A stretch of DNA of 6,413 bases from an uncultured Eubacteriales bacterium (GTDB lineage: Bacteria > Bacillota > Clostridia > Oscillospirales > Acutalibacteraceae): the NCBI GenBank assembly GCA_934552855.1, contig CAKTEU010000052.1, forward strand, positions 1 to 6,413. Reading direction: 5' to 3'. Both the position numbers and the translations under genes were made by a program. Positions 1-6,271 of the stretch are shown piece after piece. A model generated the notes under the pieces. That model worked only from the letters and a program-made list of their open reading frames with translations, searched no databases and was not told where the DNA came from. Positions within the stretch are counted from its first letter, which is position 1. The number at the start of each line of letters is the position of its first letter.

Positions 1-31
1 TTTTTTTCCGTCACTTCGTTCCTCCCTCCTC

Positions 32-47
32 GTTCGAGCCCCTCTTG
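32..47 (+). repeat. Inverted 16-nt copy of the tRNA-Arg T-arm/acceptor segment
   Basis: The plus strand here reads GTTCGAGCCCCTCTTG. The minus-strand tRNA-Arg gene reads GTTCGAGTCCCTCTTG over its T-loop and the 3' side of the T-stem and acceptor (122-137), so 15 of 16 bases match. The two copies point in opposite directions on either side of the tRNA terminator. The bases before the copy do not complete a T-stem and no other tRNA arm is present, so this is not a functional tRNA. It may be a tRNA-derived remnant, an attachment-site relic, or part of a dispersed intergenic repeat. Bases 44-52 can also fold weakly with 61-68 (CTTGC/GCAAG plus TTT/AAA), with no U-tract on either side. Bases 1-70 hold no gene that I can support. 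Confidence 0.4.
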
Positions 48-70
48 CGTTTGAAAAAAGAAAGCAAGTC

Positions 71-113
71 AAAAAAAAATAAAAGCTTCGGCTAAAAATA
101 ACCGAAGCTTTTA
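71..113 (-). terminator. Intrinsic terminator of the tRNA-Arg gene
   Basis: Bases 80-91 and 102-113 form a perfect 12-bp inverted repeat (TAAAAGCTTCGG / CCGAAGCTTTTA) around a 10-nt loop. Read on the minus strand, the stem is followed at once by a run of nine T (the A-run at 71-79). It begins directly after the encoded CCA end of the tRNA, so it should end that transcript. On the plus strand no T-run follows the stem, so it is directional. Confidence 0.93.
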
Positions 114-190
114 TGGCGCGCCAAGAGGGACTCGAACCCCCGACCTTTTGGTTCGTAGCCAAACACTCTATCCAGCTGAGCTATTGGCGC
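114..190 (-). tRNA. tRNA-Arg, anticodon ACG
   Basis: The reverse complement folds as a complete 77-nt tRNA. The acceptor stem is GCGCCAA/TTGGCGC with discriminator G and an encoded CCA (114-116). The D-arm is GCTC-AGCTGGATA-GAGT. The anticodon stem is TTTGG/CCAAA around loop CTACGAA, and the T-arm is GGGGG-TTCGAGT-CCCTC. The anticodon ACG (plus-strand bases 154-156) assigns it to arginine CGN codons. In bacteria A34 of this tRNA is normally deaminated to inosine by TadA, which lets it read CGU, CGC and CGA. It has its own promoter about 20 nt upstream and its own terminator, so it appears monocistronic and divergent from the exporter operon. A plus-strand reading frame across it has no coding signal of its own. 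Confidence 0.97.
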
Positions 191-208
191 ATTTGTTTTT
201 GCCAAAGT

Positions 209-237
209 ATACTATCACAAATCGGAACAAATGTCAA
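209..237 (-). promoter_or_regulatory. Sigma-A promoter of tRNA-Arg
   Basis: On the minus strand a perfect -35 box TTGACA (232-237) is followed after exactly 17 nt by TAGTAT (209-214). A TG one base upstream of the -10 hexamer gives an extended -10 (TGATAGTAT). The predicted transcription start is near 202, about 12 nt before the mature tRNA 5' end at 190, which leaves a short 5' leader for RNase P to remove. The strong -35 fits a highly expressed stable RNA gene. Confidence 0.87.
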
Positions 238-384
238 GCGTTTTTTTGCAAAACGGGCGAATTTCGTCAAAAAGTTTTTTCTTTCTCTTAACGCCTTCTT
301 AAAAACGTCAGGCAGGCAAAAGGTATTTGAACTTTGCCGGCTGCTATCTTAAATATTATTACAATACAGTAATCACATATCTGG
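238..384. other. Divergent intergenic spacer, no gene seen
   Basis: This A/T-rich stretch separates the tRNA promoter from the exporter promoter. I see no reading frame with a ribosome binding site. The only visible structure is a weak hairpin, 312-320 (GCAGGCAAA) with 333-337 and 341-344 (TTTGC, 3-nt bulge, CTGC). It has no T-run after it on either strand, so it is not a terminator. It could be an operator-like element between divergent promoters, but nothing in the sequence identifies a regulator. Confidence 0.4.
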
Positions 385-416
385 TTTACAAAATATTCAC
401 AAAGTTTTGTTATAAT
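385..416 (+). promoter_or_regulatory. Extended -10 promoter of the exporter operon
   Basis: A consensus -10 TATAAT (411-416) is preceded by TG at the extended -10 position (TGTTATAAT, 408-416). The best -35-like hexamer, TTTACA (385-390), is 20 nt upstream, which is longer than optimal, so the extended -10 probably carries much of the recognition. The predicted transcription start is around 422-424, giving a leader of about 85 nt before the TTG start at 508. The start site would lie within 3 nt of an ATG at 425. Confidence 0.68.
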
Positions 417-424
417 ACATCAAA

Positions 425-511
425 ATGGCTTTTTATGCCTTGAAAAAAGCAATGGTTTTGTTGGTTGCTTGTATGTTTTTAATTTTTTTAAACGGGGAGG
501 TTCGGTTTTGA
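425..511 (+). CDS. Possible 28-aa hydrophobic leader peptide
   Basis: An ATG at 425 opens 28 codons ending in TGA at 509-511. The TGA overlaps the TTG start of the first ABC gene (TTGA, 508-511), an arrangement suited to translational coupling. The peptide begins MAFYALKKAMVLLVAC: a short N-terminus with two lysines, then a hydrophobic run with a lipobox-like LVAC, more hydrophobic residues and a short polar end (NGEVRF). It could insert in the membrane, or only its translation may matter. There is no Shine-Dalgarno before the ATG; because the predicted transcript starts at 422-424, translation would have to be leaderless. Heterodimeric exporter genes bmrCD of B. subtilis are preceded by a regulatory leader peptide, BmrB; this ORF is similar in position, though I see no recognisable sequence relation. 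It may be a chance frame in U-rich leader DNA. Confidence 0.3.
   Translation: MAFYALKKAMVLLVACMFLIFLNGEVRF
428..489 (+). promoter_or_regulatory. Possible attenuator-like alternative hairpins in the exporter leader
   Basis: Two stems can form and share bases 447-450. Stem 1 is GCTTTTT (428-434) with AAAAAGC (444-450), around a 9-nt loop. Stem 2 is AAGCAA (447-452) with TTGCTT (465-470), around a 12-nt loop. Stem 2 is followed by GTATG, then TTTTT (476-480) and TTTTTTT (483-489), so it resembles a weak terminator that stem 1 would exclude. Both stems are short and A/U-rich, and the T-run starts 5 nt after stem 2, so stability is doubtful. If real, ribosome position on the 425 ORF could choose between them. 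Confidence 0.28.
494..500 (+). promoter_or_regulatory. Ribosome binding site deciding the TTG start at 508
   Basis: GGGGAGG lies 7 nt before the TTG at 508-510, the ideal spacing. This supports TTG 508 over the in-frame upstream TTG at 469, which has no purine-rich site in front of it. The site lies inside the last codons of the 425-511 ORF, so ribosomes translating that ORF would cross it and could reinitiate at the overlapping TTGA. Confidence 0.85.
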
Positions 512-2253
512 AAAAGGTACTTTCTTATATAAAACCGATCAAAGGCACTGCCGTTATTTCAATGATTCTTGTTCTTTTGGCGCAGGGAATGACTCTTGCG
601 CTTCCAATGCTTATGTCACAGATTATCAATGTCGGAATTCAAAATAAAGACCTTGATTACATAAAGAGTGTCGGTCTTGTTATGATTGCGGTTTCTGCCC
701 TCGGTGTCGGAATTTCGGCCCTCAGCAGCTATTATTCAAGCAAAACCGCAACCTGTTACGGAAAAATTCTTCGTGAAAAAATCTTTCTCAAGGTTGAAAC
801 TCTTTCTCAAAGCGACATTGACCATATCGGAACGCCGTCGCTCATCACACGCTGCACAAGCGACGTTCAGGTTATGCAGGACTTTGTTTTGCAGCTTATA
901 CGCATCATTATCGCTTCGCCGATTATGCTCGTCGGCGGAACATTTATGGCGTTTTTCCTCAACGCAAAGCTTGCAATGATTATTTTCGGCATTATTCCGA
1001 TTATTGCAATTCTTGCTTTTGCCGTTGTAAAACTTGTTATGCCGCTTTTCAAAAAGCGTCAAAAACTCACCGATGAGGTCAACCGTTATCTTCGTGAAAA
1101 ACTGACGGGTATTCGTGTTATCCGTGCGTTCAACCGCACAGAGTATGAGGATGAAGTTTTTTCTGAAAAGAATCTTCGTCTTTCTGCCCTTGTGATGAAG
1201 TTTTCAAGGATTATGTCGGTCCTTCTTCCGGTTTGTATCATACTAATCATTGTTGCACTCGATTTTCTTATTTATATTGCAACAAAAAATATTGACGCAA
1301 TGACCGATGTTTCAAAAATTCAAAGCTCTGTCGGCGACCTTCAGGCGTTTGTTATCTATATGATCATGATTGTTTTTTCGGTTTCGATGACGGCGGCAAT
1401 GTTTGTGATTGTTCCTCGGGCAAACATCTCCGCAAAAAGAATCACCGAAGTTCTTGACCTTGAGGCAAAAATCAAAGATCCCGAAAATCCGAAAAGTACC
1501 GACCTCTCAAAAAAAGGAACGGTTGAATTTAAAAACGTCTCTTTCGGCTATGAGGATGCGGAAAACAATATTCTTTCAAACCTTTCTTTCACTGCCGAAA
1601 GCGGAAAAGTCACGGCAATCATCGGCGCAACGGGAAGCGGAAAAACAACGCTTGTTAACCTTATTCCCCGCTTTTATGATGTTACCGAAGGCGAAATTTT
1701 GTTTGACGGAGTGAACGTTAAGGAACTTCGCCAGCAAGACCTTCATTCAAGAATCGGTCTTGTTCCGCAAAAGAGTTTTCTTTTCAGCGGAAGCATCAGG
1801 GATAATCTCCTTTACGGAGACGAAAACGCAGACGAAGAACGCCTTGCCCTTGCGCTTGACGTTGCGCAGTGCAACGAATTTGTGAGTGCCCTTGCGGACG
1901 GAATTGAAAGCCCCGTCAGCCAGAACGCAACAAACTTTTCCGGCGGACAAAAGCAGCGTCTTTCAATTGCCCGTGCACTTGTCAAAAACGCAGAGGTTTA
2001 TCTTTTTGACGACAGCTTTTCCGCCCTTGACTTTATGACCGACGCAAAGCTCAGAAAAGCACTTCGTGAAAAGCTTTCGGCAACGGTTATTATTGTTGCG
2101 CAAAGAGTCGGAACAATCCTTGACGCAGACAAAATCATTGTCCTTGACGAAGGAAAAATCGTTGGAGAAGGAAAGCACAAAGCGCTTCTTTCCTCCTGCT
2201 CGGTTTACCGTGAAATTGTTGAATCACAGCTTAGCGAGGAGGCTTTGGCATGA
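508..2253 (+). CDS. Heterodimeric ABC exporter, subunit with degenerate ATP site (TM287/BmrC-like)
   Basis: This 581-residue half-transporter fuses a six-helix membrane domain (helices near 16-36, 53-75, 125-149, 152-176, 236-258, 279-303) to a nucleotide-binding domain. Motifs, counted from TTG 508, are A-loop Y348, Walker A GATGSGKT 373-380, Q-loop Q421, signature FSGGQ 477-481 and Walker B YLFDD ending at 502. The catalytic Glu is Asp502 and the H-loop His is Gln532 (AQR). These changes mark the non-catalytic partner of heterodimeric exporters such as TM287/288, BmrCD and LmrCD, and TAP1 in animals. Its canonical signature should complete the active site formed with the next gene's product. 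The TTG start is chosen from the GGGGAGG site and normal family length; a start at TTG 469 would add 13 unlikely residues. The gene overlaps the next by 4 nt. It probably exports hydrophobic compounds, lipids or peptides; the substrate cannot be read from sequence. Confidence 0.93.
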   Translation: MKKVLSYIKPIKGTAVISMILVLLAQGMTLALPMLMSQIINVGIQNKDLDYIKSVGLVMIAVSALGVGISALSSYYSSKTATCYGKILREKIFLKVETLSQSDIDHIGTPSLITRCTSDVQVMQDFVLQLIRIIIASPIMLVGGTFMAFFLNAKLAMIIFGIIPIIAILAFAVVKLVMPLFKKRQKLTDEVNRYLREKLTGIRVIRAFNRTEYEDEVFSEKNLRLSALVMKFSRIMSVLLPVCIILIIVALDFLIYIATKNIDAMTDVSKIQSSVGDLQAFVIYMIMIVFSVSMTAAMFVIVPRANISAKRITEVLDLEAKIKDPENPKSTDLSKKGTVEFKNVSFGYEDAENNILSNLSFTAESGKVTAIIGATGSGKTTLVNLIPRFYDVTEGEILFDGVNVKELRQQDLHSRIGLVPQKSFLFSGSIRDNLLYGDENADEERLALALDVAQCNEFVSALADGIESPVSQNATNFSGGQKQRLSIARALVKNAEVYLFDDSFSALDFMTDAKLRKALREKLSATVIIVAQRVGTILDADKIIVLDEGKIVGEGKHKALLSSCSVYREIVESQLSEEALA

Positions 2254-4115
2254 GTAAAGAAAAAACCTCCCTTAAAGAACGCAGACTTGCAAACAAAGAA
2301 AAATATGCCGAATACAGAGAAATTAAAAAAACCGAACAGCAAAAGCCGCAAAATACCATTAAAACGGCAAAAAAGCTTCTTGCACTTTTAAAGGGCAACA
2401 GACTTTGGGTTGCTTTTGTTATGGTTGTTACGGCAATTTCCGCCGTCCTCGGCGTAATCGGCCCGCAGTATCTCAAAAGCATAATCGACCTCATCAGCGA
2501 ACAGGTTGAACGAAAGCTCACCGTCGGAAGCATCGACTTTTCCGCAATCGGCGGAATACTTCGCAATATTGCGGTGATTTTTGTTCTTTACGCTGTTTGC
2601 ACATTCATCATCAATTATGTTATGGCACGGGTTACTCAGGACGTTATCACCGCCCTTCGTGACAAGGTTAACCGCAAAATTTCGCACCTTCCGCTCAGCT
2701 TTTTTGATTCGCACAACAAAGGCGACCTTCTTTCAAGAGTCACAAACGACATTGACAACATCAACAACACTTTTCAGCATAACTTTATTCAGATCGTGAC
2801 ATCGCTCGTCACATTTATCGGTGTACTTGCCGTAATGCTCAAAGAAAGCGTAATAATGTCGGTTGTCACAATTGTTCCGCTTCCGCTCGGCGGTCTTGTT
2901 GCGCTTGTGATTTTGAGATATTCAAGAATACGTTTTCGTGAGCAGTGGCGTGAAACCGGAAACATCAACGGCCACATTGAGGAGATGTTCACCGGTCATC
3001 AGATTGTCAAAGCTTTCGGACACGAAAAAAAGGCGATTGAAGAATTCACCGCAATCAATGAGGAACTTTATTCCGTCAGCCGAAAGGCACAGTTCCTTTC
3101 CGGCCTTATCAATCCGGTCATCGGTTTTGCAAAAAATATCGGTTATGTGTTTATTTGCGTAATTGCGGGATACTTTATTATTGACGGAAAAATGTCCCTC
3201 GGAACAATCACGGCTTTCATGGTCTATTCAAATATGTTCATGCAGCCGCTCGTTGACGTAAGCAACATTATCAATAACCTTCAGTCATCGCTTGCTTCGG
3301 CGGAACGTGTTTTTGAAATTATCGACAGCGACGAGGAAGTGCCCGATACCGTCAAAACCGAAATCAAGCGTGCAAAGGGCTTTGTTGATTTTGAAAATGT
3401 TTGCTTTTCTTATACCGACGACAAGCCGCTTATAGAAAACTTCAATCTTTCGGTCAAGCCCGGCCAGCTTATCGCAATCGTCGGTCCGACCGGCGCCGGA
3501 AAAACAACGCTCGTTAATCTTCTCATGCGCTTTTATGAAATCAAAAGCGGCAGCATTAAAATTGACGGAACGGATATCAGGGATATTTCAAGAGAAAATC
3601 TTCGGAATATCTTCGGAATGGTTCTTCAGGATACCTGGCTCAAAACCGGAACCATTCGTGAAAACATTATGTACGGCCACGAAAACGTGAGCGAAGAGGA
3701 ATTTTTAAAAGCTGTTAAAGCGGCAAAGGTTGACCACTTTGTTTCAACGCTTTCTGACGGCTTTGACACCGTTCTTGACGAGGACGGCTCAAACCTTTCC
3801 GCCGGACAAAAGCAGCTTTTAACAATCGCAAGAGCAATTCTTGCCGACCCGCAAATTCTTATTCTTGACGAAGCAACATCTTCGGTTGACACCAGAACCG
3901 AAGTTCAAATTCAAACCGCAATGAATAATCTTATGGAAGGCAGAACGAATTTTGTAATTGCTCACCGCCTTTCAACAATCCGTGAAGCGGACAACATTCT
4001 TGTTATTGATGACGGAAAAATTGTTGAACACGGAACGCACGAAGAACTGCTTCAAAGGGGCGGCTTTTACGCTTCGATTTATAATTCGCAGTTTAGCGTT
4101 CAGCAAGCAAAGTAA
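2250..4115 (+). CDS. Heterodimeric ABC exporter, catalytic subunit (TM288/BmrD-like)
   Basis: This 621-residue half-transporter should pair with the product of the preceding gene. It starts in an ATGA overlap with that gene's stop, with GAGGAGG (2236-2242) 7 nt ahead, so the two subunits are translationally coupled. Residues 1-45 form a lysine- and glutamate-rich cytosolic extension not present in its partner. A six-helix membrane domain follows, to about residue 335. The nucleotide-binding domain has A-loop Y388, Walker A GPTGAGKT 412-419, Q-loop Q460, Walker B ILILDE with catalytic E541, D-loop SSVD 544-547 and H-loop H572, all intact. The signature is LSAGQ (516-520), with Ala518 in place of the usual Gly, comparable to LAAGQ in TAP2. 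This motif serves the degenerate site contributed by the other subunit. Known relatives export drugs or lipids; the substrate here is unknown. Confidence 0.95.
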   Translation: MSKEKTSLKERRLANKEKYAEYREIKKTEQQKPQNTIKTAKKLLALLKGNRLWVAFVMVVTAISAVLGVIGPQYLKSIIDLISEQVERKLTVGSIDFSAIGGILRNIAVIFVLYAVCTFIINYVMARVTQDVITALRDKVNRKISHLPLSFFDSHNKGDLLSRVTNDIDNINNTFQHNFIQIVTSLVTFIGVLAVMLKESVIMSVVTIVPLPLGGLVALVILRYSRIRFREQWRETGNINGHIEEMFTGHQIVKAFGHEKKAIEEFTAINEELYSVSRKAQFLSGLINPVIGFAKNIGYVFICVIAGYFIIDGKMSLGTITAFMVYSNMFMQPLVDVSNIINNLQSSLASAERVFEIIDSDEEVPDTVKTEIKRAKGFVDFENVCFSYTDDKPLIENFNLSVKPGQLIAIVGPTGAGKTTLVNLLMRFYEIKSGSIKIDGTDIRDISRENLRNIFGMVLQDTWLKTGTIRENIMYGHENVSEEEFLKAVKAAKVDHFVSTLSDGFDTVLDEDGSNLSAGQKQLLTIARAILADPQILILDEATSSVDTRTEVQIQTAMNNLMEGRTNFVIAHRLSTIREADNILVIDDGKIVEHGTHEELLQRGGFYASIYNSQFSVQQAK

Positions 4116-4139
4116 TCACTGATTAATCGGAGACAGCAA

Positions 4140-5390
4140 ATGAAACTTATTACACTTGAAAACGGACTTCAGATTTTTCTTGAAAAAAAGGGCGACCTTC
4201 GTTCGGCAACGGTCGGCGTTTGGGTTGCTTCCGGCTCAAGGGGAGAAACAAAAGAAAACAACGGAATTTCTCATTTCATTGAGCATATCGTTTTCAAAGG
4301 CTCAAAAAAGCGAACCGCTTTTGAAATTGCCGAAGGCATGGATTGCCTCGGTGCAATGGTCAACGCTTACACAACAAAGGAGTACACCTTCTTTTATACC
4401 CGTGCGCTTGATTATCATATTGAAGAGGCGGCAGACATTCTTTTTGACATGGTTTGCAACCCTCGCCTTGACGAAAAGGATATCGAAACCGAAAAGGGCG
4501 TAATTCTTGAAGAAATTGCAATGTGCGAGGACGACCCGGCTGACGTTTGCTATGAAAAAAACGAAAGCGCGATTTTTGACGGCGACCCCCTCTCTTTTGA
4601 AATTCTCGGCACGCCCGAAACGGTGAAAAACGCAAAAAAGGAAACCTTTCTTTCCTACATGAAAAAGTTTTATGTTCCGGAACGTATTGTTGTCGGTGTG
4701 GGCGGAAACTTTGACGAAGAAAAAATGCTTTCAAAAATCAAAGAGTATTTTGAAAATAAAGAGAATACGCACAATCCGCTCAAAACAACGCCCGTGCCGT
4801 TCAAAAAATGCGTCACGCTTGAAAAACGCTCGTTTGAACAAACGCACCTTATGCTTTCTTTTCCGGGCATTGCGATTGACCATGAGGACCTTTTTCCTTT
4901 GCAGCTTTGTATGTTCATTCTCGGAACGGGCAGCTCCTCAAGGCTCAATCAGCGTATTCGTGAACAGCTTGGGCTTGTATACAGCGTTGACGCTTTTCTT
5001 GCACGCTATCTCGGCGGCGGATACATTGCCGTTTCAATGAGCCTTTCGCCGAAAGGGCAGAAAAAGGCACTTGAAGAAACGTGCAAAATTATCCGTGCCT
5101 TTCCGGAAAGCATTACGGAAAAAGAGCTTTCAACCGCAAAGGAAAAACTTATTTCAAGCCTCATCATGAGCCGTGAACAACCGCATTCAAAGGTTTCCTC
5201 AATGGGACAGAACCTTTTGATACTTTCAAAATTCATTGACGACGACGAAATCATCGAACGCATAAAAAACGTTACTCACGAAAAAATCAAAGATGCCGCA
5301 AAAAGATATCTTGACCTCAAAAAAGCATCTTTTGCCGCAGTCGGAAAAACAGAGAAAAAGGAATTTTATGAAAAAATAATCGAGGGATGA
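4140..5390 (+). CDS. M16B zinc metallopeptidase (MlpA/YmxG-like)
   Basis: This 416-residue protein matches the bacterial M16B peptidases related to the beta subunit of mitochondrial processing peptidase. The inverted zinc motif HxxEH is intact as HFIEH (45-49), with H45 and H49 as ligands and E48 as the catalytic base. E125 in VILEE, 76 residues after H49, is the expected third ligand. The C-terminal half carries the family's substrate-binding region, GTGSSSRLNQRIREQLGLVYS (263-282 and following), including the conserved Arg and Tyr. The length fits the family, and there is no signal peptide or membrane segment, so it is probably cytosolic. GGAGA (4129-4133) lies 6 nt before the ATG, and the gene begins 24 nt after the exporter genes without a terminator, which suggests cotranscription. 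The likely role is degradation or processing of short peptides. A part in maturing an exported peptide is possible but not shown. Confidence 0.93.
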   Translation: MKLITLENGLQIFLEKKGDLRSATVGVWVASGSRGETKENNGISHFIEHIVFKGSKKRTAFEIAEGMDCLGAMVNAYTTKEYTFFYTRALDYHIEEAADILFDMVCNPRLDEKDIETEKGVILEEIAMCEDDPADVCYEKNESAIFDGDPLSFEILGTPETVKNAKKETFLSYMKKFYVPERIVVGVGGNFDEEKMLSKIKEYFENKENTHNPLKTTPVPFKKCVTLEKRSFEQTHLMLSFPGIAIDHEDLFPLQLCMFILGTGSSSRLNQRIREQLGLVYSVDAFLARYLGGGYIAVSMSLSPKGQKKALEETCKIIRAFPESITEKELSTAKEKLISSLIMSREQPHSKVSSMGQNLLILSKFIDDDEIIERIKNVTHEKIKDAAKRYLDLKKASFAAVGKTEKKEFYEKIIEG

Positions 5391-5417
5391 AAGCCCATTA
5401 CGATAGGAGATATAAAA

Positions 5418-6218
5418 ATGACACTCAAGGGAGTTAAAAAACTTGTTGTTAAGGTGGGCACGTCCACCCTTACATATGAAACGGGAAAAACAAATATCAG
5501 ACGAATGATGAAGCTTTGCTCCGTTCTTGCCGATTTGCACAACGCCGGAATGGATGTTGTTCTTGTAACGTCCGGCGCAATCGGAGTCGGCGTGGGAAAG
5601 CTCGGCCTTTCAAAAAAACCTGCGGATATTCCCGGCAGACAGGCGGCCGCCTGCGTCGGTCAGTGCGAGCTGATGTTTATGTATGACAAATTTTTCAGCG
5701 AGTACGGTCAAAAGATAGGTCAGCTTCTTGTTACCAAAGACGACTTTGAAAACGAAACAAGAAGAGAAAACCTTTCAAACGCATTTCAAAAGCTTTTTGA
5801 ATACGGTGCAATTCCCGTTGTTAACGAAAACGACAGCGTTGCAACCGAAGAAATCGTTTTCGGCGATAACGACAGCCTTTCCGCAATTGTTGCAAAGCTT
5901 ATCGGTGCGGATGCGCTCATCATTCTTTCGGATATCGACGGCCTGTTCGATTCCAACCCGACGGAGAACCCGGACGCAAGACTTATTCCCGTTGTTGAAA
6001 CCATAGATGAAAAAATCTTTTCAATCTGCGGTGCTGCCGGAACAAGCCGGGGAACCGGCGGAATGGTCACAAAGGTTCACGCCGCACAAATTGCAAGTGA
6101 TTGCGGAATACCGACAGTTGTTATGAACGGCAGTGCGCCGCAGGATATTTACAAGCTTATTGACGGCAGACAGACCGGAACGCTGTTTTTGCCGAAAAAG
6201 GATTCTGCACACGGATAA
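5418..6218 (+). CDS. proB: Glutamate 5-kinase, short form without PUA domain
   Basis: ProB transfers phosphate from ATP to the gamma-carboxylate of L-glutamate, the first step of proline synthesis, in the cytosol. The 266 residues form one amino-acid-kinase domain. Visible landmarks are VKVGT with K12, TSGAIGVG (51-58), GRQAAACVGQ (73-82), the glutamate-binding NENDSV (136-141), FGDND (148-152), SDIDGLF (171-177) and RGTGGM with K219 (211-219). The protein ends soon after the conserved GTLF (254-257), whereas E. coli ProB (367 residues) continues into a PUA domain. The reading frame closes cleanly, so this looks like a natural short form, known in other Firmicutes, and not a truncation. AGGAGA (5405-5410) lies 7 nt before the ATG. 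It follows the M16 peptidase by 27 nt. The usual partner proA is not within the remaining 195 bases. Confidence 0.96.
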   Translation: MTLKGVKKLVVKVGTSTLTYETGKTNIRRMMKLCSVLADLHNAGMDVVLVTSGAIGVGVGKLGLSKKPADIPGRQAAACVGQCELMFMYDKFFSEYGQKIGQLLVTKDDFENETRRENLSNAFQKLFEYGAIPVVNENDSVATEEIVFGDNDSLSAIVAKLIGADALIILSDIDGLFDSNPTENPDARLIPVVETIDEKIFSICGAAGTSRGTGGMVTKVHAAQIASDCGIPTVVMNGSAPQDIYKLIDGRQTGTLFLPKKDSAHG

Positions 6219-6271
6219 AACGTTCCTAAAATCAAGAATGTAAAGCCTTGCACAAAAAATCCGTGAGCAGA
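6204..6271 (+). repeat. Imperfect inverted repeat spanning the proB stop codon
   Basis: TCTGCACACGGAT (6204-6216, the last proB codons and the first base of TAA) is complementary to ATCCGTGAGCAGA (6259-6271) at 12 of 13 positions, with one A-A mismatch. The 42-nt loop can hold a smaller stem, ACGTTC (6220-6225) with GAATGT (6236-6241, one G-U pair). No T-run follows 6271, so it is not a classic intrinsic terminator. It could act as a 3'-end stabilising fold or a processing site, or be part of a palindromic repeat. Confidence 0.4.

Noticed and set aside
113..352. A 79-codon plus-strand frame starting inside the tRNA region
   Set aside because: Its first part is the antisense translation of the tRNA-Arg gene, a well-known spurious protein type. 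It has no ribosome binding site and runs through the tRNA promoter.
469..507. Upstream in-frame TTG as the start of the first ABC subunit
   Set aside because: No Shine-Dalgarno precedes it. The TTG at 508 has GGGGAGG at ideal spacing and gives the usual family N-terminus.
736..1062. Minus-strand frames antisense to the exporter genes
   Set aside because: They are composition shadows of strong plus-strand coding sequence, with no ribosome sites or recognisable domains. The same holds for the other antisense frames across 1747-5540.
2236..2253. Possible frameshift or fusion between the two ABC genes
   Set aside because: The ATGA overlap with a strong GAGGAGG site is a normal translational-coupling junction, and both proteins are full length.
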